Part shown: piece by piece, positions 1 through 10,284 of the stretch
How the letters are laid out: every line of letters begins with the position of its first letter
Position numbering within the stretch: position 1 is the stretch's first letter
Assembly: GCF_024345185.1 (NCBI RefSeq)
Contig: NZ_BROB01000006.1
Coordinates: 42,853 to 106,852 of the forward strand
Direction of reading: 5' to 3'
Source: Levilactobacillus humaensis
Lineage (GTDB): Bacteria; Bacillota; Bacilli; Lactobacillales; Lactobacillaceae
DNA length: 64,000 bases
The notes under the pieces: generated by a model
Databases searched by the model: none
What the model was told of the DNA's origin: nothing
What the model saw: only the letters and a program-made list of their open reading frames with translations
Program-made: the position numbers and the translations under genes

Positions 1-2513
1 GCTTGGCTTCTAACATTAAGAATGCCAAGCGCCAGATTGACCGTGAAGATGACGATGTCTTTAATGTTCTTGAAGATGTTATCAAGGAACACCCAGTTCT
101 GTTGAACCGGGCCCCTACGCTTCACCGTTTAGGGATTCAAGCGTTTGAACCAGTCTTGGTTAGTGGTAAAGCTATGCGTCTTCACCCATTGGCTTGTGAA
201 GCTTACAATGCCGATTTCGATGGGGACCAAATGGCCATCCACGTGCCTTTATCCGACGAAGCACAAGCTGAAGCACGTTTGCTGATGTTGGCTGCTCACC
301 ATATCTTGGCACCTGCCAGTGGTAAGCCAGTCGTTGCGCCTTCACAAGATATGGTTATCGGGAACTACTACCTGACGATGGAAGAAGACAACCGTGAAGG
401 GGAAGGTATGATCTTTACCGACCTCAACGAAGCTGTCTTAGCTTATCGTAATGGGTTAGTTCACTGGCACAGTCGGGTCGGAGTCCAAGTCTCTGGCATG
501 ACTGACAAGCCATTTACCGATGAACAACGTTCTAAGATTATGGTAACGACTGTTGGGAAGTTGATCTTTAACAACATCCTGCCAAAGTCATTCCCATACT
601 TGAATGAACCTACAAATACAAACTTGAATGGTTACGTTCCTGACAAGTACTTCTTGGCACCGGGCGAAGACATTCATGATTACTTGCAAAATGCTGAATT
701 AGTTGGACCGTTCAAGAAGGGCTTCCTGTCTGACATTATCGCGGCCGTTTACCAACAATACAAGGTTACTGAAACCTCTAAGTTGTTGGACCGGATCAAG
801 GATTTGGGTTACGACGAATCCACAAAGTCTGGGTTAACGGTTGGGATGGTCGACGTTACCGACTTGAAGGAAAAGCCAGAAATTACCGAAGCCGCCCACA
901 AACAGGTTGCGACGGTAACGAAGCAATTCCGACGCGGTTTGATTACGGACCACGAACGTTACGAACGGGTCATTGGGATCTGGAACGATGCCAAGGATGA
1001 CATTCAAAACGCTCTGATCCACAGTTTCGACCAACAGAACCCTATCTTTATGATGAGTGATTCTGGTGCTCGTGGTAACATTTCTAACTTTACGCAATTA
1101 GCTGGTATGCGTGGATTGATGGCCGCACCTAGTGGGGACATCATGGAACTGCCTATCACGTCTAACTTCCGTGAAGGCTTGACGGTTATGGAAATGTTCA
1201 TTTCGACCCATGGTGCTCGTAAAGGGATGACCGATACGGCCCTCAAGACTGCCAACTCAGGTTACCTGACTCGGCGTCTGGTCGATGTGGCGCAAGATGT
1301 TATCATTCGGGAAAAGGACTGTGGGACTGACCGTGGTTTGACGATTCGGGCCATCACTGATGGTAACGAAATGATCGAGCCTCTGTACGACCGGATCCTC
1401 GGCCGTTACACTCAGAAGTCAGTTGTCGATCCTAAGACCGGTGACGTTATCGTGCCAAAGAACCAAATGATCGTTGAAGACACGGCTCAAAAGATTGTTG
1501 ATGCCGGTGTTGAAGAGGTCACGATTCGCTCCGCCTTCACTTGTAACACTGAACACGGTGTTTGTGAACACTGTTATGGCCGTAACATGGCTACCGGTGA
1601 CGAAGTTGAAGTTGGTGAAGCAGTCGGAACTGTTGCCGCACAATCTATCGGTGAACCAGGGACGCAATTAACCATGCGTAACTTCCATACCGGTGGTGTT
1701 GCCGGGAACGAAGATATCACCCAAGGGCTTCCTCGTGTTCAAGAATTATTTGAATCTCGGAACCCTAAAGGTAAAGCTGAGATTACTGAAGTTACTGGGA
1801 CGGTTGAATCAATCGAAGAAAACCCAGCTGACCGTGTCAAAGAAGTTACCATTAAGGGTGAGGCTGACACTCGGAGTTACAAGTTACCAATCACTGCCCG
1901 CATGCGGGTTTCTGAAGGCGACTTTATCCACCGTGGTGCTGCCTTGAACTATGGGTCTGTTGATCCTAAGGAACTTCTGCGTGTTCGTGATGTGTTGTCT
2001 ACTGAAACCTATATCTTAGGCGAAGTCCAACGTGTTTACCGGATGCAAGGTGTGGCCATCAGTGACAAGCACGTTGAAATCATGGTTCGTCAGATGCTTC
2101 GGAAGGTTCGGATCATGGATCCGGGCGATACCGATGTCTTACCTGGGACTTTGATGGACATTCAAGACTTCCGTCGCGCTAACTACCAGACGTTAATCTC
2201 TGGTGGGATCGCCGCTACGGCTCGTCCAGTTATCTTGGGGATCACCAAGGCTGCCCTGGAAACGAACAGTTTCTTATCAGCTGCTTCCTTCCAAGAAACG
2301 ACGCGTGTCTTGACCGATGCTGCTATTCGAGGCAAGAACGACCCATTAGTTGGTTTGAAGGAAAACGTTATTATTGGGAAGATTATTCCTGCCGGTACTG
2401 GGATGCCAGATTACCGTCAGATCAAGCCCAAGGAAGTTGGCGGTTCGTCAACCGAAGGCGTCTACTCGATCAGCGATTTGGAAAAGCAAATGCAAGAAGA
2501 CTCTCAAGCCTAA
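1..2513 (+). CDS. rpoC: DNA-directed RNA polymerase subunit beta' (3' part)
   Basis: This is the C-terminal two thirds (about 836 residues) of the beta' subunit, which carries the RNA polymerase active site; the 5' end lies before the window. The catalytic Mg-binding motif NADFDGDQM is visible near visible residue 70. The second zinc site (CGTDRG, then [13 protein letters not shown]) and the trigger-loop region MRNFHTGG lie further on. The reading frame runs in from base 1 without an in-frame start that matters. The gene ends at TAA 2511-2513 and is followed by a strong intrinsic terminator, so it is the last gene of the rpoBC unit. There is no frameshift, and identification is certain. Confidence 0.98.
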   Translation, partial: LASNIKNAKRQIDREDDDVFNVLEDVIKEHPVLLNRAPTLHRLGIQAFEPVLVSGKAMRLHPLACEAYNADFDGDQMAIHVPLSDEAQAEARLLMLAAHHILAPASGKPVVAPSQDMVIGNYYLTMEEDNREGEGMIFTDLNEAVLAYRNGLVHWHSRVGVQVSGMTDKPFTDEQRSKIMVTTVGKLIFNNILPKSFPYLNEPTNTNLNGYVPDKYFLAPGEDIHDYLQNAELVGPFKKGFLSDIIAAVYQQYKVTETSKLLDRIKDLGYDESTKSGLTVGMVDVTDLKEKPEITEAAHKQVATVTKQFRRGLITDHERYERVIGIWNDAKDDIQNALIHSFDQQNPIFMMSDSGARGNISNFTQLAGMRGLMAAPSGDIMELPITSNFREGLTVMEMFISTHGARKGMTDTALKTANSGYLTRRLVDVAQDVIIREKDCGTDRGLTIRAITDGNEMIEPLYDRILGRYTQKSVVDPKTGDVIVPKNQMIVEDTAQKIVDAGVEEVTIRSAFTCNTEHGVCEHCYGRNMATGDEVEVGEAVGTVAAQSIGEPGTQLTMRNFHTGGVAGNEDITQGLPRVQELFESRNPKGKAEITEVTGTVESIEENPADRVKEVTIKGEADTRSYKLPITARMRVSEGDFIHRGAALNYGSVDPKELLRVRDVLSTETYILGEVQRVYRMQGVAISDKHVEIMVRQMLRKVRIMDPGDTDVLPGTLMDIQDFRRANYQTLISGGIAATARPVILGITKAALETNSFLSAASFQETTRVLTDAAIRGKNDPLVGLKENVIIGKIIPAGTGMPDYRQIKPKEVGGSSTEGVYSISDLEKQMQEDSQA

Positions 2514-2536
2514 CTTCGGTTAAGCGACTTAGTCGG

Positions 2537-2566
2537 GGACTCGTCAGAGATGGCGGGTCCTTTTTG
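2537..2566 (+). terminator. Intrinsic terminator after rpoC
   Basis: A 9-bp stem (2537-2545 with 2552-2560, two G-U pairs), a 6-base loop and a T5 tract start 24 bases after the rpoC stop. It separates rpoC from the convergent comC gene, whose stop codon is only a few bases further on. Confidence 0.9.
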
Positions 2567-2571
2567 TTTGT

Positions 2572-3225
2572 CTAGGACCAGAGCCACCACCCCAAGGCAC
2601 TGATGGTTAGATAGGGGAGAAGGGCAATCCGTCCAGAAGACTGGCGATTGAGAACCAGGGCCAAGAGACAGGCGGTTAGTAGCCACCAAGCCGTTGCTTG
2701 CACGCCAAAGGCCAGGGCATAGAGACCTATAAACTCCAGGTCGCCGTCGCCGATAAGCGGTCGGGAAAGGTGTGGCCAAATGAGGTGGATGCCAAGAAGC
2801 CAGAGTGCTCCCAGTCCCCAGACAAATGGGCCAGCTGACCAGAACAGCACGGGGAGACTTAACCAGCTGATGATACCAGGGAAGGTTTGGGTGGCAGCAT
2901 CACATAGCGCCGCATAGCTCCACAGGTAGAGCCAGATGACAGCAAGTAGGGTGGCTGGCCCAGTAATGGTAGTGGCTAACCAGCCGCCGGCGACTTCGAG
3001 GACGAGAACTTGCAATGGAATCGCTGTACCACAGGCGTGGCAGTGGCCCCGTTGGCAGAGGTAGCTTAGAATGGGGATGAGTTGCCAAGGGCGGAGTGGC
3101 GTCCGGCAGGTGTCACAGTGTGAGCGCGGAGAATACGGTGATTCGTGGCGGGCATAGCGACCGCTGGTGGCACAGATTAAAGAACCAAAGCAAGAGCCAT
3201 AACAGAATAAGAAAAAAGTCGACAT
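2572..3225 (-). CDS. comC: Prepilin peptidase, A24 family (ComC/PilD type)
   Basis: This is a 217-residue integral membrane aspartic peptidase that would cleave and N-methylate type IV pilin-like prepilins, such as those of the Com competence pseudopilus. A zinc-binding pair is visible near the N-terminus (CDTC at 37-40, CHAC at 62-65). The two catalytic aspartates are D109 (CDAATQTFPG) and D162 in IGDGDLEF, and both motifs are intact. Hydrophobic segments fill the rest. The start ATG has GAGGTG 8 bases upstream. It sits alone on the minus strand, convergent with rpoC and divergent from the str operon. Known in the family: competence in lactobacilli is mostly unproven, so the natural substrate is inferred. 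Confidence 0.92.
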   Translation of the reverse strand: MSTFFLFCYGSCFGSLICATSGRYARHESPYSPRSHCDTCRTPLRPWQLIPILSYLCQRGHCHACGTAIPLQVLVLEVAGGWLATTITGPATLLAVIWLYLWSYAALCDAATQTFPGIISWLSLPVLFWSAGPFVWGLGALWLLGIHLIWPHLSRPLIGDGDLEFIGLYALAFGVQATAWWLLTACLLALVLNRQSSGRIALLPYLTISALGWWLWS

Positions 3226-3294
3226 TTGTGATCACCTCTTAGATACCTCCGTGAAAAATGGCCGATTGTTTCCAGAGAATTGTGACAACCCTTA

Positions 3295-3323
3295 TTGACA
3301 TTGGTTTTCTGGCATGGTATTCT
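3295..3323 (+). promoter_or_regulatory. Promoter of the str operon (rpsL-rpsG-fusA)
   Basis: TTGACA (3295-3300), a 17-base spacer and TATTCT (3318-3323) make a near-consensus housekeeping promoter. It lies about 180 bases before rpsL, giving a long untranslated leader. Confidence 0.85.
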
Positions 3324-3330
3324 ATTCAAG

Positions 3331-3480
3331 GTGCTTTTCGCAGACAGGTCTCGGGTAACATACCAGACATGCTGACTGACGGCGGGAGGGACACTTCAAT
3401 TAGATCCCCCGTCTAGGTGGCTTTTTTCTTTCAAGAAAAATGAACCACCTGGATGTGTGGACTTAAACTCTATCAGAATA
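3331..3480 (+). promoter_or_regulatory. Structured 5' leader of the str operon
   Basis: About 150 bases of transcribed leader precede rpsL. One hairpin pairs 3378-3387 with 3405-3413 (9 bp with one bulged C). A second, AGGTGG at 3415-3420 with CCACCT at 3445-3450, encloses a T-rich then A-rich inner hairpin; the T6 run lies inside this second stem. The layout suggests alternative folds or attenuation of ribosomal protein synthesis. I could not match it to a named leader family. Confidence 0.5.
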
Positions 3481-3500
3481 CAGAAAGGAGGACTAGTTAG

Positions 3501-3914
3501 ATGCCTACTATCAACCAATTGGTGCGTAAAGGTCGTAAATCTAATAGTTCTAAATCAGATGCCCCAGCTTTAAACTACGGGTATAACAGTTTCAAAAAAG
3601 CTCAAGTTAAGAATCCTGCTCCTCAAAAGCGTGGGGTTGCTACCCGTGTCGGTACCATGACACCTAAGAAACCTAACTCAGCTTTACGGAAATATGCACG
3701 TGTACGGTTGTCAAACTTAATTGAAGTGACTGCTTACATTCCTGGTATTGGTCATAACCTTCAAGAACATAGTGTTGTCTTAATTCGTGGTGGCCGGGTG
3801 AAGGATTTACCTGGGGTTCGTTACCACATCGTGCGTGGTGCGCTTGATACTGCCGGTGTTACCGACCGTCGTCAAAGCCGTTCTAAGTACGGTACCAAGA
3901 AGCCTAAGGATTAA
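3501..3914 (+). CDS. rpsL: 30S ribosomal protein S12
   Basis: S12 (137 residues) sits at the decoding centre of the small subunit and is the classical streptomycin-resistance target. The conserved [11 protein letters not shown] stretch with wild-type-looking lysines and the [14 protein letters not shown] loop are both present. It starts at ATG with AAAGGAGG upstream. It is the first gene of the str operon, behind a long structured leader, and is followed 73 bases later by rpsG. Length and sequence are normal for the family. Confidence 0.98.
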   Translation: MPTINQLVRKGRKSNSSKSDAPALNYGYNSFKKAQVKNPAPQKRGVATRVGTMTPKKPNSALRKYARVRLSNLIEVTAYIPGIGHNLQEHSVVLIRGGRVKDLPGVRYHIVRGALDTAGVTDRRQSRSKYGTKKPKD

Positions 3915-3987
3915 GAATCACGACATTAACTGACTTGCACGGATGCCGTCAAGCAGTTACTAAACAATATTCAAGGAGGATAATATA

Positions 3988-4458
3988 ATGCCTAGAAAAG
4001 GAATTGTACAAAAGCGTGAAGTCCTTCCTGATCCAATTTACAACTCAAAGTTGGTTACTCGTTTGATTAACCACACGATGATGGATGGGAAACGCGGAAC
4101 TTCAACTAAAATCATTTATGGTGCCTTCGACATCATTAAGAACGAAACTGGTAACGATCCAGTGGAAGTCTTCGAAGAAGCAATGAAGAACGTTATGCCA
4201 GTCTTGGAAGTCAAGGCTCGCCGGGTTGGTGGATCAAACTACCAAGTCCCAATCGAAGTTCGTCCAGATCGTCGGACGACTCTTGGTCTTCGTTGGATGG
4301 TACAGTACTCTCGTTTACGTGGTGAACACACCATGGTTGAACGCTTAGCGCGTGAAATCATGGATGCTGCCAACAACACGGGTGCTGCTGTTAAGAAGCG
4401 TGAAGACACTCACCGGATGGCAGATGCCAACCGTGCCTTCGCCCACTACCGTTGGTAG
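3988..4458 (+). CDS. rpsG: 30S ribosomal protein S7
   Basis: S7 (156 residues) nucleates assembly of the 30S head and contacts E-site tRNA. The N-terminal MPRKG and the [14 protein letters not shown] and [10 protein letters not shown] segments are typical, and the length is standard. AAGGAGG lies before the ATG. It follows rpsL in the str operon and is separated from fusA by 189 bases that contain an attenuator-like hairpin. In other bacteria S7 represses its own operon; whether it does here cannot be told from sequence. Confidence 0.98.
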   Translation: MPRKGIVQKREVLPDPIYNSKLVTRLINHTMMDGKRGTSTKIIYGAFDIIKNETGNDPVEVFEEAMKNVMPVLEVKARRVGGSNYQVPIEVRPDRRTTLGLRWMVQYSRLRGEHTMVERLAREIMDAANNTGAAVKKREDTHRMADANRAFAHYRW

Positions 4459-4563
4459 AAGCAGCCATCGCACTGCTTTAATCGCGGTGTGATAAAATGT
4501 TAGAGCGGAGTGTCTCATGACTCTCTCGCCTCTAACTTAAGGGAGCAATCCTTTAATCCAGAG

Positions 4564-4604
4564 GTGGCTACTAAAATCATTTGCGATGTTAGTAGTCACT
4601 TTTT
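4564..4604 (+). terminator. Attenuator-like hairpin upstream of fusA
   Basis: A 10-bp stem (4564-4573 with 4590-4599, one G-T pair) and a 16-base loop are followed directly by T5 (4600-4604). It has the form of an intrinsic terminator but lies inside the str operon, 43 bases before the fusA start, with no clear promoter between it and fusA. Partial termination could set the ratio of S12/S7 to EF-G. Confidence 0.65.
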
Positions 4605-4647
4605 GGCACAATCTACGATCAATTTTGAGAGGAGTTACACATTAATC

Positions 4648-6747
4648 ATGGCTAATACTCGTGAATTCCCGCTTGATAAGACTCGTAATATCGGTATCAT
4701 GGCCCACATCGATGCCGGTAAGACGACGACCACTGAGCGTATCCTGTATTACACTGGTAAGATCCACAAGATTGGTGAAACCCACGATGGGGCTTCACAA
4801 ATGGACTGGATGGAACAAGAACAAGAACGTGGTATCACGATCACTTCTGCCGCTACGACTGCGGAATGGAAGGGTCACCGGATCAACATCATCGATACTC
4901 CAGGGCACGTGGACTTCACTGTTGAAGTTGAACGTTCTCTGCGTGTGCTTGATGGTGCCGTAACCGTCTTAGATGGTCAAGCCGGTGTTGAACCACAAAC
5001 CGAAACTGTTTGGCGTCAAGCCTCAGATTTCGATGTTCCTCGTATCGTGTTCGTGAACAAGATGGATAAGCTGGGTGCCGACTTCGACTTCTCAGTTAAC
5101 TCCATTCACGACCGTTTACAAGCCAACGCGGTTGCCTTACAAATGGCAATCGGTGCCGAAGATGATTTCGCCGGTGTTGTTGACTTAATCGAAATGAAAG
5201 CCTACGTGTACGACAAGGATGAACTGGGTTCCTCATGGGACACTGTTGAAATTCCTGCCGACATGAAGGAAGAAGCTGAAAAGCGTCATGAAGGCATCAT
5301 CGAAAGCGTCGCTGACGTTGATGATGAAATCATGGAAAAGTACCTTGAAGGTGAAGAAATCACCAAGGCAGAATTAAAGGCCGCTATTCGGCGTGCTACG
5401 TTGAAGCTGGAAATGTTCCCAGTCTTCGCTGGTTCTGCTTTCAAGGATAAGGGTGTTCAAATGTTGATGGACGCCGTTGTGGACTACTTACCATCTCCAT
5501 TGGATGTTAAGCCATACAACGCCACTGTTCCTGATACTGAAGAAGCCGTTACGTTGCGTGCCGATGACGATGCGCCATTCGCTGCTTTAGCATTCAAGGT
5601 TGCCACCGACCCATTCGTTGGTCGTTTGACTTACATCCGGGTTTACTCCGGTACCTTGGAAGGTGGTTCATATGTCTTGAACGCCACTAAGGACAAGCGT
5701 GAACGTGTTGGACGTCTGCTGCAAATGCACTCCAATCACCGTCAAGAAATTCCAGAAGTCTTCTCTGGTGATATTGCCGGGGCCATTGGTTTGAAGAACA
5801 CCACTACTGGTGACTCTTTAACTGACCCTGATCACCCACTTCACTTGGAATCCATGAACTTCCCAGATCCAGTCATCCAGGTTGCCGTGGAACCTAAGAC
5901 GAAGGCTGACCAAGACAAGATGAACAACGCCTTACAAAAGCTTTCTGAAGAAGACCCTACTTTCAAGGCTGAAACTAACCCTGAAACTGGTGAAACTCTG
6001 ATCGCTGGGATGGGTGAACTTCACTTGGACATCATCATTGACCGTATGAAGCGTGAATTCAAGGTTGAAGCGGACATTGGTGCTCCTCAAGTTGCTTACC
6101 GTGAAGCCTTCACGAAGTCAACTAAGGTTCAAGGCAAGTTCGTTCGTCAATCTGGTGGTAAAGGTCAATATGGTGACGTTTGGATCGAATTCACCCCTAA
6201 CGAACGTGGTAAGGGTTACGAATTCGAAGACGCTATCGTTGGTGGGGTTGTTCCTCGTGAATTTATCCCTTCAGTTGACCAAGGTCTGCAAGAAGCCATG
6301 GCAAACGGTGTGTTAGCCGGTTACCCATTGGTTGATGTTAAGGCCAAGTTATACGATGGTAGTTACCATGAAGTCGATTCTAGTGAAGCAGCCTTCAAGG
6401 TTGCCGCTTCATTGGCTTTACGTAAGGCCGTCCAAACTGCCGGTCCTGTTATCTTGGAACCAATCATGAAGGTTGATATCCTGGTACCAGAAGACTACAT
6501 GGGTGATATCATGGGCCAAGTTACCGCACGTCGTGGTAAGGTCGATGGTATGGAAGCTCGTGGGAACGCACAAATGATTCACTCCTTCGTTCCGTTATCC
6601 GAAATGTTCGGTTACGCGACGACGTTACGTTCTGCTTCTCAAGGTCGTGGTACCTTTACCATGACGTTTGACCACTACGAACCAACGCCAAAGAGTGTTC
6701 AAGCTGATATTATCAAGAAGAACGGCGGTACTCCAGTCGAAGACTAG
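4648..6747 (+). CDS. fusA: Translation elongation factor G
   Basis: EF-G (699 residues) is the GTPase that drives ribosomal translocation. The G1 motif AHIDAGKT is near residue 20, with switch and G3 DTPGHVDF and G4 NKMDK following; domains II-V continue to the C-terminus. I chose ATG 4648 because it gives the usual [17 protein letters not shown] start and has GAGAGGAG upstream. A longer in-frame extension back to 4510 crosses the attenuator hairpin and is not translated in my view. A strong terminator follows, and no tuf gene comes after fusA here. Confidence 0.98.
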   Translation: MANTREFPLDKTRNIGIMAHIDAGKTTTTERILYYTGKIHKIGETHDGASQMDWMEQEQERGITITSAATTAEWKGHRINIIDTPGHVDFTVEVERSLRVLDGAVTVLDGQAGVEPQTETVWRQASDFDVPRIVFVNKMDKLGADFDFSVNSIHDRLQANAVALQMAIGAEDDFAGVVDLIEMKAYVYDKDELGSSWDTVEIPADMKEEAEKRHEGIIESVADVDDEIMEKYLEGEEITKAELKAAIRRATLKLEMFPVFAGSAFKDKGVQMLMDAVVDYLPSPLDVKPYNATVPDTEEAVTLRADDDAPFAALAFKVATDPFVGRLTYIRVYSGTLEGGSYVLNATKDKRERVGRLLQMHSNHRQEIPEVFSGDIAGAIGLKNTTTGDSLTDPDHPLHLESMNFPDPVIQVAVEPKTKADQDKMNNALQKLSEEDPTFKAETNPETGETLIAGMGELHLDIIIDRMKREFKVEADIGAPQVAYREAFTKSTKVQGKFVRQSGGKGQYGDVWIEFTPNERGKGYEFEDAIVGGVVPREFIPSVDQGLQEAMANGVLAGYPLVDVKAKLYDGSYHEVDSSEAAFKVAASLALRKAVQTAGPVILEPIMKVDILVPEDYMGDIMGQVTARRGKVDGMEARGNAQMIHSFVPLSEMFGYATTLRSASQGRGTFTMTFDHYEPTPKSVQADIIKKNGGTPVED

Positions 6748-6767
6748 TCCGACTCTTCTTTAAAGAA

Positions 6768-6797
6768 ACGTCCTACCTCTCGGTGGGGCGTTTTTTT
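6768..6797 (+). terminator. Intrinsic terminator after fusA
   Basis: A 10-bp stem (6768-6777 with 6782-6791, some G-U pairs), a TCTC loop and a T7 tract lie 20 bases after the fusA stop. It ends the str operon. Confidence 0.92.
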
Positions 6798-6814
6798 GCG
6801 TCTTGGTAACGTGC

Positions 6815-6820
6815 TATAAT
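6815..6820 (+). promoter_or_regulatory. Probable -10 box for the MATE gene
   Basis: A perfect TATAAT lies 40 bases before the start codon. The -35 region overlaps the T tract of the fusA terminator and is weak, so only the -10 is convincing. Confidence 0.5.
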
Positions 6821-6859
6821 TTGTGAGGCATAAGTTTAAAAGAGAGAAGTGACCATATA

Positions 6860-8197
6860 ATGGAAGAATTGTTTGAAAAAGCACCGGTTCCACGGGCCTA
6901 TTTTAAGCTGGCATTGCCTGTCGTACTCGGCATGGTGGCTAGTATGATTTACAATTTAGCGGATACATACTTTGTCTCACAGACGCAGAATACGGCATTG
7001 GTTGCGGGGGTGGCGCTCTGTACGCCATTATTTTCATTTCTGATTGCGGTCGGGGATATCTTCGGTTTAGGGGGAAGTTCTCTGATTTCGCGGTTGCTTG
7101 GAGAAAAGGACTATCAGACGGCCAGGCGGGTCAGTAGCTTTTGTCTCTACGGGGCGATTGTGGTGGGGTTACTGGTGACGGTTCTCCTGTTAGCCTTTAC
7201 CCGTTCCATCCTAATGATGTTCGGGGCCACGCCGGCCACTTACCACTATGCTGAGCAGTTTTATCATATTATGGCCTTGGGTGCCATGCCAATCATGGTG
7301 TCAATTGTCCCAGGAAACCTGATTCGAACTGAGGGCTTTGCGACCCAGTCGATGATTGGCACGATGGTGGGAACGGTGGTTACCATTATTCTTGATCCCA
7401 TTTTGATTTTTTCCGCAGACATGGGGGCTGCTGGGGCAGCCTTGGCAACAGTGATTGGTTATAGCGTGTCGGCAACCCTCTTAGTCTGGCTTGCTGGGCG
7501 CTATTGCCAGGTTGTAACGATTGATGTGCGACAGAGTCGGATTAACCGGCAACTTTTAGGACAAGTACTCTTTATTGGGATTCCGGGTTCAATTACCAAT
7601 CTAATGCAGGCATTCGGAACGGCCGTCTTGAATCGTTATCTGGTGGATTTTGGCCCGACACGGGTGGCAGCGATGGGGATTGTCCTCAAGGTCTATATGA
7701 TTATCATGCTGGTCATGATTGGATTTGCCTTCGGTGCCCAGCCGTTGATCGGCTATACCTACGGAGCGAGAAATCAGAAGCGGTTCAAACAGGTTCTCCG
7801 CTTTGATCTTCTGGTAGAGGTCGGGTACGCTTTAGTCTTTGCCGTTCTCCTAATGGTCTTCGCCCCACAAATCATCGGCCTCTTTCTCCATGACCAGGCT
7901 GTTATTACGGCAGGGACGTTTATGCTCCGTGCTTTCCTCTCGACGACGCCGTTCGTGGGCGCGGTATTAGTGTACACGACGGTCTTCCAGAGCACAGGGA
8001 AGGCACTAGCAGCTCTCTTGATGTCTATTTCACGGCAGGGAGTTGCCTTCTACTTGTTCATTGTTGTTGGAGCGGGGCTACTGGGCTATCACGGGATTAT
8101 CTGGGCCCAACCGGCTGCCGATGTTGTGACCTGTCTGCTGGGTTGGATCTTGGCCCGGGTAACCTTTAAGCAACAATGGGGTGAGGAGAAGGACTAG
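6860..8197 (+). CDS. MATE family multidrug efflux protein
   Basis: This 445-residue membrane protein has about 12 hydrophobic segments in two homologous halves, typical of the multidrug and toxic compound extrusion family (NorM/DinF/MepA relatives). These export cationic drugs or metabolites in exchange for Na+ or H+. N-terminal family features include LADTYFVSQ after the first membrane helix and GLGGSSLISRLLG. A GAGAGAAG ribosome binding site precedes ATG 6860. It is monocistronic with its own promoter, between the str and S10 operons. The substrate cannot be predicted. Confidence 0.9.
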   Translation: MEELFEKAPVPRAYFKLALPVVLGMVASMIYNLADTYFVSQTQNTALVAGVALCTPLFSFLIAVGDIFGLGGSSLISRLLGEKDYQTARRVSSFCLYGAIVVGLLVTVLLLAFTRSILMMFGATPATYHYAEQFYHIMALGAMPIMVSIVPGNLIRTEGFATQSMIGTMVGTVVTIILDPILIFSADMGAAGAALATVIGYSVSATLLVWLAGRYCQVVTIDVRQSRINRQLLGQVLFIGIPGSITNLMQAFGTAVLNRYLVDFGPTRVAAMGIVLKVYMIIMLVMIGFAFGAQPLIGYTYGARNQKRFKQVLRFDLLVEVGYALVFAVLLMVFAPQIIGLFLHDQAVITAGTFMLRAFLSTTPFVGAVLVYTTVFQSTGKALAALLMSISRQGVAFYLFIVVGAGLLGYHGIIWAQPAADVVTCLLGWILARVTFKQQWGEEKD

Positions 8198-8443
8198 TCA
8201 CGACGACACAGGGCAGAGACTATTTAAGAGAATTACGGTAAATTCATTAGGAAATTTGTCAAAGATAAGGTATAATAACACGCGTTGGCCTTAATTAGGA
8301 AAAACTGGATGACCAGTCGTTCTTTTTCATTGAATTCAGTTAAATTGTATTTAATTAGAAGAAAGTTGATTAAAACTTCCAGGTTATGCTAGGAATAGCC
8401 AATAATTATTTAAGACAAATCGCAGGCAATTTCGCGAAAACCC
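8198..8443 (+). other. Intergenic region between the MATE gene and the S10 promoter
   Basis: No credible gene is present. There is a TATAAT (8271-8276) without a good -35 box. A small hairpin (8304-8308 with 8313-8317) followed by a broken T tract could be a weak terminator for the MATE gene or end a very short transcript. The rest is A+T-rich and unremarkable. Confidence 0.4.
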
Positions 8444-8472
8444 TTGCCATATGGCACTTTATTTAGTATGAT
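8444..8472 (+). promoter_or_regulatory. Promoter of the S10-spc-alpha ribosomal operon
   Basis: TTGCCA (8444-8449), a 17-base spacer and TATGAT (8467-8472) lie about 170 bases before rpsJ. Confidence 0.8.
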
Positions 8473-8640
8473 AGTTAAGTGCTGAATTTCTGAGGGGACA
8501 TTTGCGCCCCCGGGGATCGCCAAAAAGTTTAAGCGATGATGTGGGAGATTGCGACACGCCCGGCCGCTTTGCCATGAGGGTGTGGCGGGAATTTCCACGG
8601 AGTTAGTCTTATTTTTAAAATAGACGAAGGAGGGAACACA
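8473..8640 (+). promoter_or_regulatory. Structured 5' leader of rpsJ
   Basis: About 160 untranslated bases with G+C-rich hairpins. ATCGC at 8516-8520 pairs with GCGAT at 8533-8537, and CACGCCC at 8555-8561 pairs with GGGTGTG at 8578-8584 around an inner GGC/GCC pairing. Its position suggests autogenous control of the S10 operon. I could not assign it to a described leader family. Confidence 0.5.
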
Positions 8641-8949
8641 ATGGCAAAACAAAAAATTCGGATTCGGTTGAAGGCATACGAACATCGTATCCTCGACCAA
8701 TCAGCAGAGAAGATCGTTGAAACTGCTAAGAGAACTGGTGCCGGTATCTCAGGTCCTATTCCATTACCAACAGAACGGACGATCTACACCGTATTACGTT
8801 CACCACATAAGTTTAAGGACTCACGTGAACAGTTCGAAATGCGGACTCACAAGCGTTTGATCGATATCGTTAACCCAACGCCAAAGACAGTTGACTCATT
8901 AATGAAGCTCGACTTGCCTAGTGGTGTTGACATCGAAATCAAGTTATAA
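8641..8949 (+). CDS. rpsJ: 30S ribosomal protein S10
   Basis: S10 (102 residues) belongs to the 30S head and, as NusE in other bacteria, takes part in transcription antitermination. The start [16 protein letters not shown] and the C-terminal [11 protein letters not shown] are diagnostic. GAAGGAGGG precedes the ATG. It is the first gene of the long S10-spc-alpha superoperon and follows a structured leader of about 160 bases. Normal length. Confidence 0.98.
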   Translation: MAKQKIRIRLKAYEHRILDQSAEKIVETAKRTGAGISGPIPLPTERTIYTVLRSPHKFKDSREQFEMRTHKRLIDIVNPTPKTVDSLMKLDLPSGVDIEIKL

Positions 8950-8988
8950 TTTCTTCAAAATAAATACAATATAATCGGAGGTGTACTC

Positions 8989-9639
8989 ATGACCACAAAA
9001 GGAATCTTAGGGAAAAAGGTCGGGATGACGCAGGTCTTCACTGATGCTGGCGAATTAATCCCCGTTACTGTTGTCGAAGCAACCCCAAACGTAGTGTTGC
9101 AAGTTAAGACAATGGAAAACGACGGTTACGATGCCATTCAACTTGGTTACCAAGACAAGCGTGAAGTACTCAGCAACAAGCCCGAACAAGGTCATGTAGC
9201 AAAAGCAAACACGACTCCTAAGCGCTTCATTCGTGAATTCAGAGATGTTGAGCTGGGAGATTACAAGGTAGCAGACGAAGTTAAAGTTGATACCTTCCAA
9301 GCAGGAGACATCGTTGATGTCACTGGTGTGACTAAAGGTCATGGTTACCAAGGTAACGTTCACAAAGACGGTCAACGTCGTGGCCCTATGGCTCACGGTT
9401 CTCGTTTCCACCGTCGTCCAGGTTCTCTGGGTGCTATCATTAACCGGGTATTCCCTGGTATGAAGCTTCCAGGCCGGATGGGTAACAAGACAGTTACTAT
9501 CTTAAACCTTGAAGTCGTTAAGGCAGATGTTGAAAACAACGTTCTGTTGATTAAGGGTAACGTGCCAGGCGCCAACAAGTCACTCGTTACTGTTAAGAGT
9601 GCTGTTCGCCCACCACGTGAAAAGCATTCAGATAACTAA
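8989..9639 (+). CDS. rplC: 50S ribosomal protein L3
   Basis: L3 (216 residues) binds 23S rRNA near the peptidyl transferase centre and starts 50S assembly. The N-terminal [13 protein letters not shown] and the central [15 protein letters not shown] loop that reaches towards the active site are present. It starts at ATG with CGGAGGTG upstream. Second gene of the S10 operon. Confidence 0.98.
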   Translation: MTTKGILGKKVGMTQVFTDAGELIPVTVVEATPNVVLQVKTMENDGYDAIQLGYQDKREVLSNKPEQGHVAKANTTPKRFIREFRDVELGDYKVADEVKVDTFQAGDIVDVTGVTKGHGYQGNVHKDGQRRGPMAHGSRFHRRPGSLGAIINRVFPGMKLPGRMGNKTVTILNLEVVKADVENNVLLIKGNVPGANKSLVTVKSAVRPPREKHSDN

Positions 9640-9660
9640 TTAGGAAGGGAGGATAATTAA

Positions 9661-10284
9661 ATGACAAGCGTAGCATTATACAAACAAAATGGTAGCCAAA
9701 ACGGCGACGTCACGTTGAATGCCGATATCTTCGGTATTGAACCTAACGAAAACGTTGTGTTCGACACGATTTTGATGCAACGAGCATCTTTACGCCAAGG
9801 AACTCACGCCGTTAAAAACCGGAGTGCCGTTCGTGGTGGTGGGAAGAAGCCATGGCGTCAAAAAGGTACTGGTCGTGCACGTCAAGGTTCCATCCGTTCA
9901 CCACAATGGGTCGGTGGTGGTGTGGTCTTTGGACCAACCCCTCGCTCATACAGTTACCACCTTCCTAAGAAGGTTAGCCGTTTAGCATTGAAGTCCGTTC
10001 TTTCCCAGAAGGTTCTCGATGACAGTTTCGTCGTAGTTGACGGATTATCATTCGACACCCCTAAGACGAAAGAATTCGCTGATATGCTGGCTGGTTTGAA
10101 CGTCACAACTAAGACGCTGGTTGTCCTTGAAGACGACAACGTTAAGGCCGCATTAGCAGCCCGGAACTTAGCAAATGTTAAGGTAATTCCTGCCAAGAGC
10201 TTGAACGTCCTTGATATTGCTAACGCCGACAAGTTAGTGATTACCCAACCAGCACTTTCTCAAGTAGAGGAGGTACTCGCATAA
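9661..10284 (+). CDS. rplD: 50S ribosomal protein L4
   Basis: L4 (207 residues) lines the polypeptide exit tunnel; its extended loop affects macrolide susceptibility. The loop region with [16 protein letters not shown] and the GPTPRSY segment look wild type. GGAGG lies before ATG 9661. The stop overlaps the ATG of rplW by one base, indicating translational coupling. In Escherichia coli L4 represses the S10 operon, but the mechanism is not known to carry over to Firmicutes. Confidence 0.98.
   Translation: MTSVALYKQNGSQNGDVTLNADIFGIEPNENVVFDTILMQRASLRQGTHAVKNRSAVRGGGKKPWRQKGTGRARQGSIRSPQWVGGGVVFGPTPRSYSYHLPKKVSRLALKSVLSQKVLDDSFVVVDGLSFDTPKTKEFADMLAGLNVTTKTLVVLEDDNVKAALAARNLANVKVIPAKSLNVLDIANADKLVITQPALSQVEEVLA

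Noticed and set aside
3178..3238. Stray run of A/T-rich sequence before comC suggesting a second small gene
   Set aside because: No start with a ribosome binding site on either strand; it is the comC 5' end.
4510..4647. N-terminal extension of EF-G by 46 codons
   Set aside because: It would read through the attenuator hairpin, and it gives a product longer than the family. ATG 4648 has a proper ribosome binding site and the standard N-terminus.
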